NCBI GenBank assembly: GCA_934691625.1
Contig: CAKUTA010000005.1
Span: 53,114 to 117,113, forward strand
From: an uncultured Bacteroidales bacterium
GTDB lineage: Bacteria; Bacteroidota; Bacteroidia; Bacteroidales; UBA932
Direction: 5' to 3'
Length of the DNA stretch: 64,000 nt
Part shown: positions 35,819 through 45,121 of the stretch, one piece after another
Numbering within the stretch: position 1 is the first letter of the stretch
How the letters are laid out: every line of letters starts with the position of its first letter
Translations under genes and position numbers: made by a program
The notes under the pieces: generated by a model
The model's input: only the letters and a program-made list of their open reading frames with translations
Databases searched by the model: none
What the model was told of the DNA's origin: nothing

Positions 35819-38800
35819 CTAGTATTCATCCCAGGACTTGATCTGTATGTCATCCATCGACATTGAGCAGAAGGCCCTGATGAACGCTGTCGCAAGACGC
35901 GCATTCGTGAAGAGCGGGATATTGCAGTCGATGGCATTTCGCCTGATATGATATCCGTTTGAAAGTTCTTCCTCGCTGAAATTCTTAGGAATATTGATAA
36001 CCATATCCACTTCCTTGTTGCGGATCATATCCAGGGCCGACGGGAACAGGCTCTTCATCGCAGGATTCTTGGTCTCGGAAGGCCAAAGCACGCGGTGGCA
36101 AGGTATGCTGTTCTCGATGAAATACTTATATGTACCGCTAGTTGCGTACAGTTCATATCCGTGTTCTGCAAGCAGGCGGCATCCGGTAAGCATATCAGCC
36201 TTCTGGAGAGAATCACCCGTAGAGAGCAGGATGCGTTTCGCTGGAATTGTATTCCCGACAGAAAGGATTGACTTCAGCAGCGCCTCATCAAGATTGTCCC
36301 CGATACAGCCGACCTCTCCCGTGGAGGACATATCGACGCCTAGCATAGGGTCTGCTTCCTCTAGTCTGGCAAACGAGAACTGCGATGACTTGACACCTAC
36401 ATAGTCCAGATCGAATGCGCTCTTCTGCGGAGCGGCAGGATGCATATTGAGCATCACCTTCGTAGCCAGCTCTATGAAGTTTATCTTGAGTACCTTAGAG
36501 ACAAACGGGAAGCTTCGTGAAGCTCGGAGGTTGCACTCTATGACCTTGATCTTGTTCTCCTTCGCAAGGAACTGGATATTGAACGGACCTGAAATCTGTA
36601 ACGCACCGGCAATCTTCCTGGCAATCTTCTTTATCCTGCGGACTGTCTCCACATACAGCTTCTGCGGAGGGAACTGGATAGTGGCATCACCCGAATGCAC
36701 ACCTGCATACTCTATATGCTCAGATATGGCATAAGCCAGGATCTCGCCCCCGTCGGCAACAGCATCGAACTCGATCTCCTTGCAGCGATCCATGAACTTG
36801 CTTATCACGACGGGATGCTCCTGTGACACCTCTGATGCCAGAGAAAGGAAATGCTTCAGCTGCTCCTCATCATAGCAGACATTCATCGCCGCACCTGAAA
36901 GAACGTATGAGGGACGGACAAGCACAGGGAAACCGACCTTGCCGATGAACTTGTCCACGTCATCCATTGTGGTAAGCTCGCTCCATTCCGGCTGATCCAC
37001 ACCGAGAGAATCGACAATGCTTGAGAACTTGTTTCTGTCCTCTGCCTTGTCAATGTCCTTCGCCTTGGTTCCCAGAATCGGAACACCGTTCTTGTCAAGC
37101 CTGAGCGCCAGGTTATTAGGAATCTGGCCGCCGACTGACACTACCACTCCATGAGGTGTCTCAAGCTCGATGATATCCATTACACGCTCAAAGGTGAGCT
37201 CATCGAAATAGAGCCTGTCGCACATGTCATAATCTGTGGAGACGGTCTCAGGGTTATAGTTGATGAGCACTCCCCTGTACCCTTCCTTACGTATAGTCTC
37301 GATGCAGTTCACCGAACACCAGTCGAACTCTACAGAGCTTCCGATACGGTATGCTCCGGAGCCGAGCACTACGACAGATCGTCCGTCTTTTTCATACTTG
37401 ATATCGTTGAATGTGCCGTTGTACGTCATATACAGATAGTTGGTGGCGGCAGGGAACTCCGCAGCCAGCGTGTCTATCTGCTTTACGACAGGGACAATGC
37501 CGTGAGCCTTCCTCCATGCACGGACAGCGTCCTGGTTTGCCTTGAAATCTCCATTGTCCTTGAATATTGCCCTCTGAATCTGGAAATCCGAGAAGCCCTG
37601 GCATTTGGCCTGGCGCAGAAGGTCCAAAGGCATTGACTCGATCTCATTGTACGTGTTCATCTCGTTATAGGTGGACACGATATTCTCAAGCTTGTCCAGG
37701 AACCACTTGTCGATCTTGGTCAGCTGATGGATCTGATCCACAGTGTATCCGGCACGCATTGCCTTGGAAATGACGAATATACGCCTGTCAGTAGGCTCTT
37801 TTAGCGCCTCATCCACATTCGCCACCTGCAGTTCCTTGTTGCCTACGAAACCGTGTGCCCCCTGACCTATCATCCTGAGACCTTTCTGGATTGCCTCCTC
37901 AAACGAGCGGCCGATCGCCATTACCTCGCCGACACTCTTCATGCTGGAGCCGATTTTCCTGGAGACCCCATGGAACTTGGAGAGATCCCAGCGCGGAATC
38001 TTGCAGACGATATAGTCAAGCGCAGGCTCGAAGAATGCCGGAGTCGTCTTGGTCACGGAGTTTTTCAAGTCAAACAGCCCGTAGCCCAGACCAAGTTTTG
38101 CTGCCACGAATGCCAGAGGATATCCTGTAGCCTTGGACGCGAGTGCGGAAGAGCGTGAAAGACGGGCATTTACCTCTATAACCCTGTAGTCCATTGCATT
38201 AGGGTCGTATGCATACTGCACGTTACACTCTCCGACAATGCCTATATGACGTACAATCCTGATGGAAAGCTCACGAAGGAAGTAATAGTCCTTGTTGGAC
38301 AGGGTCTGCGACGGAGCGACCACGATGCTTTCTCCGGTGTGGATTCCCAGCGGGTCGAAGTTCTCCATATTGCAGACTGTTATGCAGTTGTCATATTTGT
38401 CACGCACGACCTCGTATTCGATTTCCTTCCAGCCTTTCAGCGATTTCTCCACAAGTACCTGCGGGGAGAACGAGAATGCCTTGCTGCACAGCTCCTCAAG
38501 CTGCTCATCATTGTCGCAGAAGCCTGAACCGAGTCCACCTAGGGCGTATGCTGCACGTACAATCAGCGGATAGCCAAGCTCGTGAGCTGCCTTGCGGGCC
38601 TCTTCCATATTTTCTGCCGGATGCGACTTGATGGTCTTGACATTGATCTCATCAAGCTTGTTCACGAAAAGTTCCCTGTCCTCGGTGTCCATGATGGCCT
38701 GAACCGGAGTACCCAGCACCTGGACATCATATTTCTCGAGCACATGGTTCTCATAAAGATTCACACCGCAGTTCAACGCAGTCTGGCCTCCGAAAGACAG

Positions 38801-39058
38801 GAGGATACCCTGCGGACGTTCCTTGGCGATGACCTTCTCCACAAAGAACGGAGTGACAGGCAGGAAATAAATCTTGTCTGCAACTCCTTCTGAAGTCTGA
38901 ACTGTCGCAATATTCGGGTTTATAAGGACGGTCTCAATGCCTTCTTCGCGCAATGCCTTGAGAGCCTGTGAACCGGAATAATCGAATTCTCCCGCCTGTC
39001 CGATTTTCAATGCACCGGAGCCGAGAATGAGGACTTTTCTTATATTAGGATTTTTCAT
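35819..39058 (-). CDS. carB: Carbamoyl-phosphate synthase large subunit
   Basis: A 1079-residue synthase that makes carbamoyl phosphate from bicarbonate, ammonia (channelled from CarA) and two ATP, for pyrimidines and arginine. Two homologous halves are visible: the first opens KVLILGSGALKIGQAGEFDYSG, the second VVVLGSGAYRIGSSVEFDW; each carries an ATP-grasp domain (EVNARLSRSSALASKATGYPLA and ECNLRASRSFPFVSKV). The C-terminal MGS-like allosteric domain starts near residue 950 (KRILLSTGDSLQKADM). Domain order and length are standard. It is three bases downstream of carA, so the two form an operon. The stop codon is followed almost at once by the structured palindrome at 35712-35817. Confidence 0.97.
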   Translation of the reverse strand: MKNPNIRKVLILGSGALKIGQAGEFDYSGSQALKALREEGIETVLINPNIATVQTSEGVADKIYFLPVTPFFVEKVIAKERPQGILLSFGGQTALNCGVNLYENHVLEKYDVQVLGTPVQAIMDTEDRELFVNKLDEINVKTIKSHPAENMEEARKAAHELGYPLIVRAAYALGGLGSGFCDNDEQLEELCSKAFSFSPQVLVEKSLKGWKEIEYEVVRDKYDNCITVCNMENFDPLGIHTGESIVVAPSQTLSNKDYYFLRELSIRIVRHIGIVGECNVQYAYDPNAMDYRVIEVNARLSRSSALASKATGYPLAFVAAKLGLGYGLFDLKNSVTKTTPAFFEPALDYIVCKIPRWDLSKFHGVSRKIGSSMKSVGEVMAIGRSFEEAIQKGLRMIGQGAHGFVGNKELQVANVDEALKEPTDRRIFVISKAMRAGYTVDQIHQLTKIDKWFLDKLENIVSTYNEMNTYNEIESMPLDLLRQAKCQGFSDFQIQRAIFKDNGDFKANQDAVRAWRKAHGIVPVVKQIDTLAAEFPAATNYLYMTYNGTFNDIKYEKDGRSVVVLGSGAYRIGSSVEFDWCSVNCIETIRKEGYRGVLINYNPETVSTDYDMCDRLYFDELTFERVMDIIELETPHGVVVSVGGQIPNNLALRLDKNGVPILGTKAKDIDKAEDRNKFSSIVDSLGVDQPEWSELTTMDDVDKFIGKVGFPVLVRPSYVLSGAAMNVCYDEEQLKHFLSLASEVSQEHPVVISKFMDRCKEIEFDAVADGGEILAYAISEHIEYAGVHSGDATIQFPPQKLYVETVRRIKKIARKIAGALQISGPFNIQFLAKENKIKVIECNLRASRSFPFVSKVLKINFIELATKVMLNMHPAAPQKSAFDLDYVGVKSSQFSFARLEEADPMLGVDMSSTGEVGCIGDNLDEALLKSILSVGNTIPAKRILLSTGDSLQKADMLTGCRLLAEHGYELYATSGTYKYFIENSIPCHRVLWPSETKNPAMKSLFPSALDMIRNKEVDMVINIPKNFSEEELSNGYHIRRNAIDCNIPLFTNARLATAFIRAFCSMSMDDIQIKSWDEY

Positions 39059-39061
39059 GTC

Positions 39062-40141
39062 TTATCTGATTTTGCTGATGAACTCGTCGAACAGGAATTC
39101 CGTATCTGTAGGGCCGCTGGATGCTTCAGGATGGAACTGCACGGAGCAGAACGGCTTGGACTTATGACGTATTCCCTCATTGGTGCCGTCATTCATATTT
39201 ATAAACCAAGGCTCCCAGTCGCTGCCGAGAGCAGACGGATCGACTGCATATCCATGATTCTGTGATGTGATGTAGCATCTGTTGGTACCGATCATGCGGA
39301 CAGGCTGGTTGTGGCTTCTGTGTCCATATTTCAGTTTATAGGTAGTCGCACCTGCAGCGCGTGCCATCAGCTGGTTACCCATGCAGATACCGAAAATAGG
39401 CTTGTCCTGCTGCATTGCCTTGCGGAGGTTCTCCACAGTCTTCTGGCAGAATTCAGGGTTTCCCGGACCGTTCGATATGAACAGCCCGTCATAGTCAAGT
39501 GACAGGAAATCGTAGTCCCATGGCACACGGATAAGCTCCACTCCCCTGTCCACAAAGCATCTGAGGATATTGTGCTTCACGCCGCAGTCCACCAGAACGA
39601 CCTTCTTGTCGCCTGAGCCATAGCGTATTACTTCCTTGCAGCTGACAATGTCTATCTGGTTGTCCGTATTAGGGTCATGGACTTCTGCTGTGGCTGTCGC
39701 TCCCTCAGGAATAATCTGCCCGAGCATGGAGCCATTGTCGCGGAGCATCTTCGTGATCTCCCTCGTATCCACGCCATAGATTCCAGGAATCTTCTGCTCC
39801 TTCATCCACGCGTCCAGGCTCTTGACAGCATCCCAGTGGCTGTATTTGAACGAATATTCAGAAATTACCAGCCCACGTACCCAAATCTTCTCCGACTCGA
39901 AATTTTTCGAGATACCGTACTTGTCAATGCCCTCGTCAGGAACTCCGTAGTTTCCGATAAGAGGATATGTGACACAAAGAATCTGTCCCGAGTAGGACGG
40001 ATCCGTCAGGCTTTCAGGATAGCCCACCATCGCGGTGGAGAACACCACTTCTCCATCGCAAGGCTTGTCATACCCGAATGACCATCCTTCCAGTTCCATT
40101 CCGTTCTGCAGCCGGAGTGTCGCGCGAAGTCTTTTTTCCAT
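39062..40141 (-). CDS. carA: Carbamoyl-phosphate synthase small subunit
   Basis: The 359-residue glutaminase subunit that releases ammonia for CarB. The N-terminal half is the CPSase_sm domain (LEGWSFGYDKPCDGEVVFSTAMVGYPESLTDPSY). The class I amidotransferase half has LFISNGPGNPE, the nucleophile in GICMGNQL and the His/Glu pair in SVQFHPEASSGP. It is the first gene of carAB; only 3 bp separate them. Thirty bases before its ATG lies a hairpin followed by eight T on the coding strand (40172-40202), which looks like an attenuator or leader terminator, so expression is likely set by premature termination. Confidence 0.96.
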   Translation of the reverse strand: MEKRLRATLRLQNGMELEGWSFGYDKPCDGEVVFSTAMVGYPESLTDPSYSGQILCVTYPLIGNYGVPDEGIDKYGISKNFESEKIWVRGLVISEYSFKYSHWDAVKSLDAWMKEQKIPGIYGVDTREITKMLRDNGSMLGQIIPEGATATAEVHDPNTDNQIDIVSCKEVIRYGSGDKKVVLVDCGVKHNILRCFVDRGVELIRVPWDYDFLSLDYDGLFISNGPGNPEFCQKTVENLRKAMQQDKPIFGICMGNQLMARAAGATTYKLKYGHRSHNQPVRMIGTNRCYITSQNHGYAVDPSALGSDWEPWFINMNDGTNEGIRHKSKPFCSVQFHPEASSGPTDTEFLFDEFISKIR

Positions 40142-40171
40142 CTTCTGTTATCTGTTAATTATTATATAGTC

Positions 40172-40202
40172 AAAAAAAAGACCATCCCTTTCGGAAACGG
40201 TC
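40172..40202 (-). terminator. Terminator-like hairpin in the carAB leader (putative attenuator)
   Basis: On the minus strand GACCGTTTC pairs with GGGATGGTC around a CGAAA loop (nine pairs, three of them G-T), followed directly by TTTTTTTT (40172-40179). It points toward carA and stands only 30 nt from its ATG, with no other gene upstream on that strand for more than 300 bp, so it either attenuates carAB or ends a short leader RNA. I see no competing antiterminator with certainty. Confidence 0.6.
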
Positions 40203-40404
40203 AACCATTTATCAGTCAATGAAAAATAACGGAATGACACCACTGGCCGATGCCAGACATTGATATGCCGAATAATGTTCCTGTCTTCATTTCCTGAAAT
40301 TCTATATTATATTTCAGATTGCGAATTTAAGACATTTTTTTCCGAATACAAAGCCGTCGGCCAACATTGTTTCGTTTCAATATAAATTTTAACGTCTTAA
40401 TACA
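40203..40404. other. carA leader/upstream region
   Basis: About 200 bp between the hairpin and the divergent MFS promoter. No open frame of note and no full TAnnTTTG match on the minus strand; the nearest is TTATATTG near 40380. The carAB promoter is expected here but I cannot place it. Confidence 0.3.
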
Positions 40405-40434
40405 TTGCCCGAATTCGCAAAACATTTATTTTTG
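40405..40434 (+). promoter_or_regulatory. Promoter of the MFS exporter gene
   Basis: TTG (40405-40407), exactly 19 nt, then TATTTTTG (40427-40434). Transcription would start near 40441, about 65 nt before the ATG at 40505. Confidence 0.6.
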
Positions 40435-40504
40435 CACCGCCAGGCAAGGATGAAATAAAGCGGTGCCTATTTTGAAGGTTATTGGTATTAAAGAAAAGAT
40501 AGAT

Positions 40505-41701
40505 ATGGCTAACATAGGACAAAAAGCCGGAGGAGCTTTTTTCAGATGGATTCCTGTCATTGGACTGACATTCTCCGCATTCATATTCAACACGTCCGAG
40601 TTCATTCCGATCGGACTGCTGACAGACATTGCAGAAGACTTCGCGATCACCGAATCCAAGGCGGGGCTGCTGATCACAGTCTATGCCTGGGTGGTGGCTA
40701 TAGCCTCTCTTCCACTCATGCTGGCATTCTCCAGGACTGAGAACAAGAAGCTGCTGCTCTCTGTTGTGGCGCTGTTCACTGCCAGCCATATCGTCTCAGG
40801 AGTTTCCACTGGATACTATATGCTCATGTTCTCCAGGATCGGGGTGGCATGTGCACATGCGATATTCTGGTCTATCGTGACACCGTTTGCTGTACGTGTG
40901 GCGCCTGAAGGACAGCGCTCACTGGCATTGAGCCTGATCGTCACCGGTTCTTCGGTCGCGATGATCGTCGGGCTGCCTCTTGGACGTGCAATCGGAATCA
41001 TGGTAGGATGGAGGACGACATTCCTTCTCATTGCCGCAGTTGCGGCAGTCATATTCATCATTCTCGCCGCAGTCCTGCCGAAGACGCCGAGTGACAATGA
41101 CATTTCATTCAAATCTCTTCCAGGGCTTGTGAAGACCCCGGCATTGAGATGCATCTATGCCCTGACGGTCATTGCCATAACCGGACATTATACGGCATAT
41201 AGCTATATAGAGCCGTTCCTTGGCCAGGTTGCCGGACTCTCCAGCACATGGATAACAATGGTGCTGTCTGCATTCGGCGTAATCGGCATTATCGGCAGCT
41301 GGTTCTTCTCCAGATACTACGACAGGCACAACCTGGCATTCATAAGGTTCGCGGTGCTAGGCATCTGCGTATTCATCCTTCTGCTCCGCCCGGCTGCATA
41401 TAGTCCTGTATTGATAATCCTGCTCTGCCTGCTGTGGGGGCTTGCCATCAACAGCTACAATCTTTCGTTCCAGTCAGAGATCATTCAGACCGCACCTCAT
41501 GGCACAGCTATCGCAATGTCCATATATTCAGGCATCTACAATGTAGGAATAGGAGCAGGCGCCCTCGTCGGAGGAACCGTCTGCTCCCATACAGGTGTCA
41601 GTACAGTAGGCTATGTTGGTGGCGCAATCGCTGCCATCGCAGCTTTCTACTGCCTGACCAGGTTCATACCTGTGCTGACAATGCACAATACAGAGTCCTA
41701 A
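40505..41701 (+). CDS. MFS exporter, SotB/YdeA sugar-efflux type
   Basis: A major-facilitator protein of about 398 residues with twelve predicted membrane helices. The opening FSAFIFNTSEFIPIGLLTDIAEDFAIT and the ITVYAWVVAIASLPLML segment are characteristic of the AraJ/SotB/YdeA drug-and-sugar efflux group. The motif A region is degenerate (AFSRTENKKLLL). No signal peptide. The frame extends to a GTG at 40463, but the ATG at 40505 (MANIGQKAGG) follows AAAGAAAAGATAGAT and suits both family and promoter. It is transcribed away from carAB and ends in a 4-bp convergent overlap with the metallo-hydrolase gene. Substrate is unknown; sugar or drug efflux is inferred from the family. Confidence 0.85.
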   Translation: MANIGQKAGGAFFRWIPVIGLTFSAFIFNTSEFIPIGLLTDIAEDFAITESKAGLLITVYAWVVAIASLPLMLAFSRTENKKLLLSVVALFTASHIVSGVSTGYYMLMFSRIGVACAHAIFWSIVTPFAVRVAPEGQRSLALSLIVTGSSVAMIVGLPLGRAIGIMVGWRTTFLLIAAVAAVIFIILAAVLPKTPSDNDISFKSLPGLVKTPALRCIYALTVIAITGHYTAYSYIEPFLGQVAGLSSTWITMVLSAFGVIGIIGSWFFSRYYDRHNLAFIRFAVLGICVFILLLRPAAYSPVLIILLCLLWGLAINSYNLSFQSEIIQTAPHGTAIAMSIYSGIYNVGIGAGALVGGTVCSHTGVSTVGYVGGAIAAIAAFYCLTRFIPVLTMHNTES

Positions 41702-42921
41702 AGATTCACTACATCTGACTTATACTTGATCCTGTAGTCGGTCGAATCAGCATCCAGGACAAACATCTGATAGCTGTTGCCTCCAGGATAGACCCTGATG
41801 ACGATGTGGCCCCATGGCTTGAACTTGCTCCATAATTCCTCGCCGAGCTTCTGTCTCGGGCGATCTACGGTTATGTAGTAGTCGCGGTTCCCGCTCCACA
41901 CCAGAGGGTCTGAAATCCTTGTCATTGTGGCTGCTGTTGGATGGTTCTCGCTTCTGGCATCGATAATGATCACCTGCGGGGACAATGTCTGCATGAAGAA
42001 GCCATTGCATGTGTCGAAATACCCATGATGGTTCGCCTTCATTGCTGTCACCTTTCCGCAGACTTTTGCCACAGGAGTCTCGAAATCACGTTCCTGCGAC
42101 TTGAAAATCGGCCAGTTTCCACCTGACAGGTCTCCGCCATTGTAATAAGCGAACTTACCATAGCGCAGACGGATGGCGCATGAGTTCATGTTCTCGTCGA
42201 AAAGAGTTGGGTCTCCGCTGTACATCTTTACAGACCTGGTTCCTTTTCCAGTCCAGACTTCTCCATTGGAAGCCAGGTTCCTGATTTCAAATTCTTTAGC
42301 GAAAGGCTTGGGATTATGCACCATGGAGAACTGCCTGTTGCTGCCGTTCTGGAATTTCTGCACGTCAGTGCCATGCTGGGCCGACCAGTTCACGAATTTC
42401 AGGTATTCCTCGATGAATCCTTTGTTTGCATTCAGGACATTCTGCCTTGACGGGAAATCATAGTCCGGATAGCCCCTGTCCACAAATTTATTGAAATGAA
42501 TCTTCTCCCCTACCATTGTTATTCCTGAAAGGGCATACCCATGCTCTCCAGGGACTGCATCCTTTATAGTGCCTATATGATCGTTATGAAGATGTGTAAC
42601 CATCGCATAGTCAAGGTTCTCCTTGTCAGGGAGCTGGGAAAGGAAATGCCTGATGTAGATAGCCTGCCACTCCCCAGGAGTCCTGGTAGCATCAGGATGC
42701 TGGGTATCCTTCGGCTTTGCATTGTCGCCGGCATCGATCATCATTGTCGTGCCATCAGGCATGATTATCAATGCCGCATCTCCCCTTCCCGTGGCGATGG
42801 TGTGGATGTCCAGATAGCCTTCCTTCCATTCCGGAAGATACTCCGGAGCTTGCGCATAGGCACTGACAGAAGCTGCCAGCAATGCCATTGCCAATAGTTT
42901 TCGTTTCATTTTTAATATCAT
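41698..42921 (-). CDS. Secreted metallo-beta-lactamase-fold hydrolase
   Basis: A 407-residue MBL-fold protein with a signal peptide (MKRKLLAMALLAASVSAYAQ; a second in-frame ATG at 42909 starts exactly there). The metal-binding motif is MVTHLHNDHIGT (HxHxDH form), with a late His in KANHHGYFDTCNGF, as in the ComEC/Rec2-like MBL group that contains hydrolases acting on phosphodiester or other bonds. There are no membrane helices, so it is not ComEC itself but a stand-alone periplasmic or secreted relative. It is not a likely beta-lactam-resistance enzyme; the sequence belongs to a different branch. It is convergent with the exporter gene and follows DUF4954 on the same strand after 65 bp. Confidence 0.8.
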   Translation of the reverse strand: MILKMKRKLLAMALLAASVSAYAQAPEYLPEWKEGYLDIHTIATGRGDAALIIMPDGTTMMIDAGDNAKPKDTQHPDATRTPGEWQAIYIRHFLSQLPDKENLDYAMVTHLHNDHIGTIKDAVPGEHGYALSGITMVGEKIHFNKFVDRGYPDYDFPSRQNVLNANKGFIEEYLKFVNWSAQHGTDVQKFQNGSNRQFSMVHNPKPFAKEFEIRNLASNGEVWTGKGTRSVKMYSGDPTLFDENMNSCAIRLRYGKFAYYNGGDLSGGNWPIFKSQERDFETPVAKVCGKVTAMKANHHGYFDTCNGFFMQTLSPQVIIIDARSENHPTAATMTRISDPLVWSGNRDYYITVDRPRQKLGEELWSKFKPWGHIVIRVYPGGNSYQMFVLDADSTDYRIKYKSDVVNL

Positions 42922-42986
42922 TTTTGTTAAAACATTACAGACTTATGCACGTCTGACCTGCAAGCCTAAGAAGTTGTTTGGAAACA

Positions 42987-44978
42987 TTATCGTTTCATGG
43001 CAAGCCGCGCAATAATCCTGTCTCCAAGGGCGGATTTATGCCGGATATGCTCCAGAACTTCCTGCACGAACGGATTTTCATCGAAGCCGCCGCCTCGAAC
43101 AGTATTGAAATCCTCATCACGGCGTGTCTTGTCCCCGTCAATGCCGAATCCGGTCATCGAAGTCAATGCGAACTCCTTGCTGGCGTCATCGTAGATCAGC
43201 CTGTCCAATGATTCCACAGCATTCTTCCATTGTCTTACGATATCGATGACCTGTTTTCGTGTAATTACCGACAGGTCAATGTTCCAAAACCGTTCAATCG
43301 CATAATAGGCCCATGTCCATTCATAACTATAATAGTTCTTGTAGTCTGCTTCGAATCTTTCTGCCAATGTCTCGATATCATTGATCTTTCCGCTTATAAC
43401 ATCGGCGCAGATACCTTCTATTTCTGACGATGGCGCAATGAGTCCTGATATATCGACCCACCGTCCCTGTCCGACAGCAGAGTCCGGACGAAGTGCTGAC
43501 CGCAGCCTTTCATCCGAGCTGATGTCTACATCATTAATTCTGGAAATAAGCGAATTCCCGAGGAATTTCGTGATTGCCGTCTGGTAATATCTGATGCCCT
43601 TATACAAGGCGGCATTCCGAATGATACCTTTTTTATAGTAATAGTTATCCGCCTTGTGACCAGATGCCTCCTTCAATTTTTCCAATATTTCGATTCCGGC
43701 GAACATCTTCTGCACTGTAAACGGGCTGAGGTGGTTGAAATTGATATAGTCCAGCCGGACAGGATCTTTACGGCGATCTCTTTCAGGCCATTTTTTCACG
43801 TCTCGTATCGTTCCGACGGATTTCAGGTTCACTCCCGGCACTATATATGTCACTCCCTGCTGTTCAATAAGATAAGAAAACGGAAGATCAGTGGTGTCAG
43901 GATTGCTGACATGGCGTCCCATAACCAGGGAAAAAGCGCCGATCTTTGCTGGCCACAAAATATATGAATCCGATGTGGTCTTGGCGCCACGCTCCAGGAT
44001 TCCCTGATGAATAGGCCCTAGCTTATACATGTGATTGCTCTGGTTTGAGCCGCTTCCGGCATTCATAAATGAGAACATACCAGCAATGAGCAGTGTGGAT
44101 TTGTGATGTGTGACGGTATATGGCCCGGCGAACAATGAACAGGCCTCACCATTTTCTCCCTGGCAGTTGCTGAAGAACAGCGATTCGGATGCGCTGTATC
44201 CGTGTCCCAGGATGCAGGCCTGACCGACAAAGCATCTGGAGAGCATCACACCGTCAGTAATCTTGCTGCCACTTTCTATGATGAAATCGTCAGCTATCAC
44301 ATTCATTCCTATCTCCACCGGATCTTCTTTGCAGGAGATGATTGTACCGTTACGGAGTCTGGAGGCCCCCTTTATCCTGGAATACTCCCCTATCCTGACA
44401 TTGACAATATGCATCACATCGAGAATCTCTGTATTCTCTCCGACCACACCGACTTCGGATGTCACACTTTTCACGTATCTGGATACAAGCGCATCCAATG
44501 CTTCTGTAAGTTCCGGCTTATGTCTATACAATGCCGCAATATAAGCCTCATGTGCCGAAAGATGATCATGAATGGAGACTTCTCGGCCGCCTGTCTCGTT
44601 AAGGACTTTCACCTTCAGACCATTTCCGAAAGAAGTCTCACCGTATGTTATAAGATCTGTCACATTTTCTATGTAGGAACCATCTCCTATAACATAGTTG
44701 GCGATGTAGTTCCGGATGTTTTCTATCATGCAGTCATTTCCGACCACCACATTATGAAGCGTGGCATAGAAAACTCCGCTGTGCTTTTTTATTCCTCCGG
44801 CGAGTGTGAAACTTCTCTTGAAAGCCCCGAGCCGTATATGCCCTGAGAAATTGACGTTGCGGACGAACTCTGTGTCGAATTCAGGATCGACAGAAACATT
44901 GTCCCAGTCATCGCAACGGCACGACTGAGATTCCAGCGCAGCAATCTGCGCAGCTGTAAGTTTAATGTAGGTTTTCAT
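42987..44978 (-). CDS. DUF4954-family left-handed beta-helix protein
   Basis: A protein of about 663 residues belonging to a conserved Bacteroidetes/Spirochaetes family (DUF4954, with a C-terminal DUF6819-like part). The N-terminal 60 residues have SQSCRCDDWDNVSVDPEF, and residues 60-370 are hexapeptide-repeat-like, with many [LIV]-G-x4 steps (VVVGNDCMIENIRNYIANYV, IGEYSRIKGASRLRNGTIIS), forming a beta-helix as in sugar-nucleotide acyl- or nucleotidyltransferases. The C-terminal 300 residues are helical. No enzymatic activity is established for the family. I chose the ATG at 44976-44978 (MKTYIKLTAAQIAAL); the ATG at 45008 would add ten atypical residues. It stands alone, downstream of the large helicase gene. 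Confidence 0.8.
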   Translation of the reverse strand: MKTYIKLTAAQIAALESQSCRCDDWDNVSVDPEFDTEFVRNVNFSGHIRLGAFKRSFTLAGGIKKHSGVFYATLHNVVVGNDCMIENIRNYIANYVIGDGSYIENVTDLITYGETSFGNGLKVKVLNETGGREVSIHDHLSAHEAYIAALYRHKPELTEALDALVSRYVKSVTSEVGVVGENTEILDVMHIVNVRIGEYSRIKGASRLRNGTIISCKEDPVEIGMNVIADDFIIESGSKITDGVMLSRCFVGQACILGHGYSASESLFFSNCQGENGEACSLFAGPYTVTHHKSTLLIAGMFSFMNAGSGSNQSNHMYKLGPIHQGILERGAKTTSDSYILWPAKIGAFSLVMGRHVSNPDTTDLPFSYLIEQQGVTYIVPGVNLKSVGTIRDVKKWPERDRRKDPVRLDYINFNHLSPFTVQKMFAGIEILEKLKEASGHKADNYYYKKGIIRNAALYKGIRYYQTAITKFLGNSLISRINDVDISSDERLRSALRPDSAVGQGRWVDISGLIAPSSEIEGICADVISGKINDIETLAERFEADYKNYYSYEWTWAYYAIERFWNIDLSVITRKQVIDIVRQWKNAVESLDRLIYDDASKEFALTSMTGFGIDGDKTRRDEDFNTVRGGGFDENPFVQEVLEHIRHKSALGDRIIARLAMKR

Positions 44979-45057
44979 TTTTTCCGTATAATATATCTGA
45001 TAAACCATATTTCGCGCAAGTTACAAAATTGTTACGGAAATCGAGCAATCCTCGGGC

Positions 45058-45121
45058 GCTGTTTTGAAATTATTATCAGAAGGATCTTACCACTAATAAC
45101 TGTTCAATCATTCAAAAGCAG
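45058..45121. repeat. Short decayed relative of the inverted-repeat element
   Basis: GCTGTTTTGAAATTATT followed by a GTCTGAAGG-like ATCAGAAGG (45058-45083) matches the left end of the element at 58891, and AACTGTTCAATCATTCAAAA (45098-45117) resembles the right end with several changes. Only 64 bp remain, so the core has been lost. The right end encodes the last five codons and stop of the helicase gene on the minus strand. Confidence 0.5.

Noticed and set aside
41698..42921. Beta-lactam resistance gene
   Set aside because: The MBL fold is present, but the sequence belongs to the ComEC-like hydrolase branch; fold alone does not indicate beta-lactamase activity.
42966..42992. AGAAGTTGTTTGGAAACATTATC near the DUF4954 stop as another repeat end
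   Set aside because: Only the first 11 bases match the element end well; the rest has several mismatches and no second arm is found.
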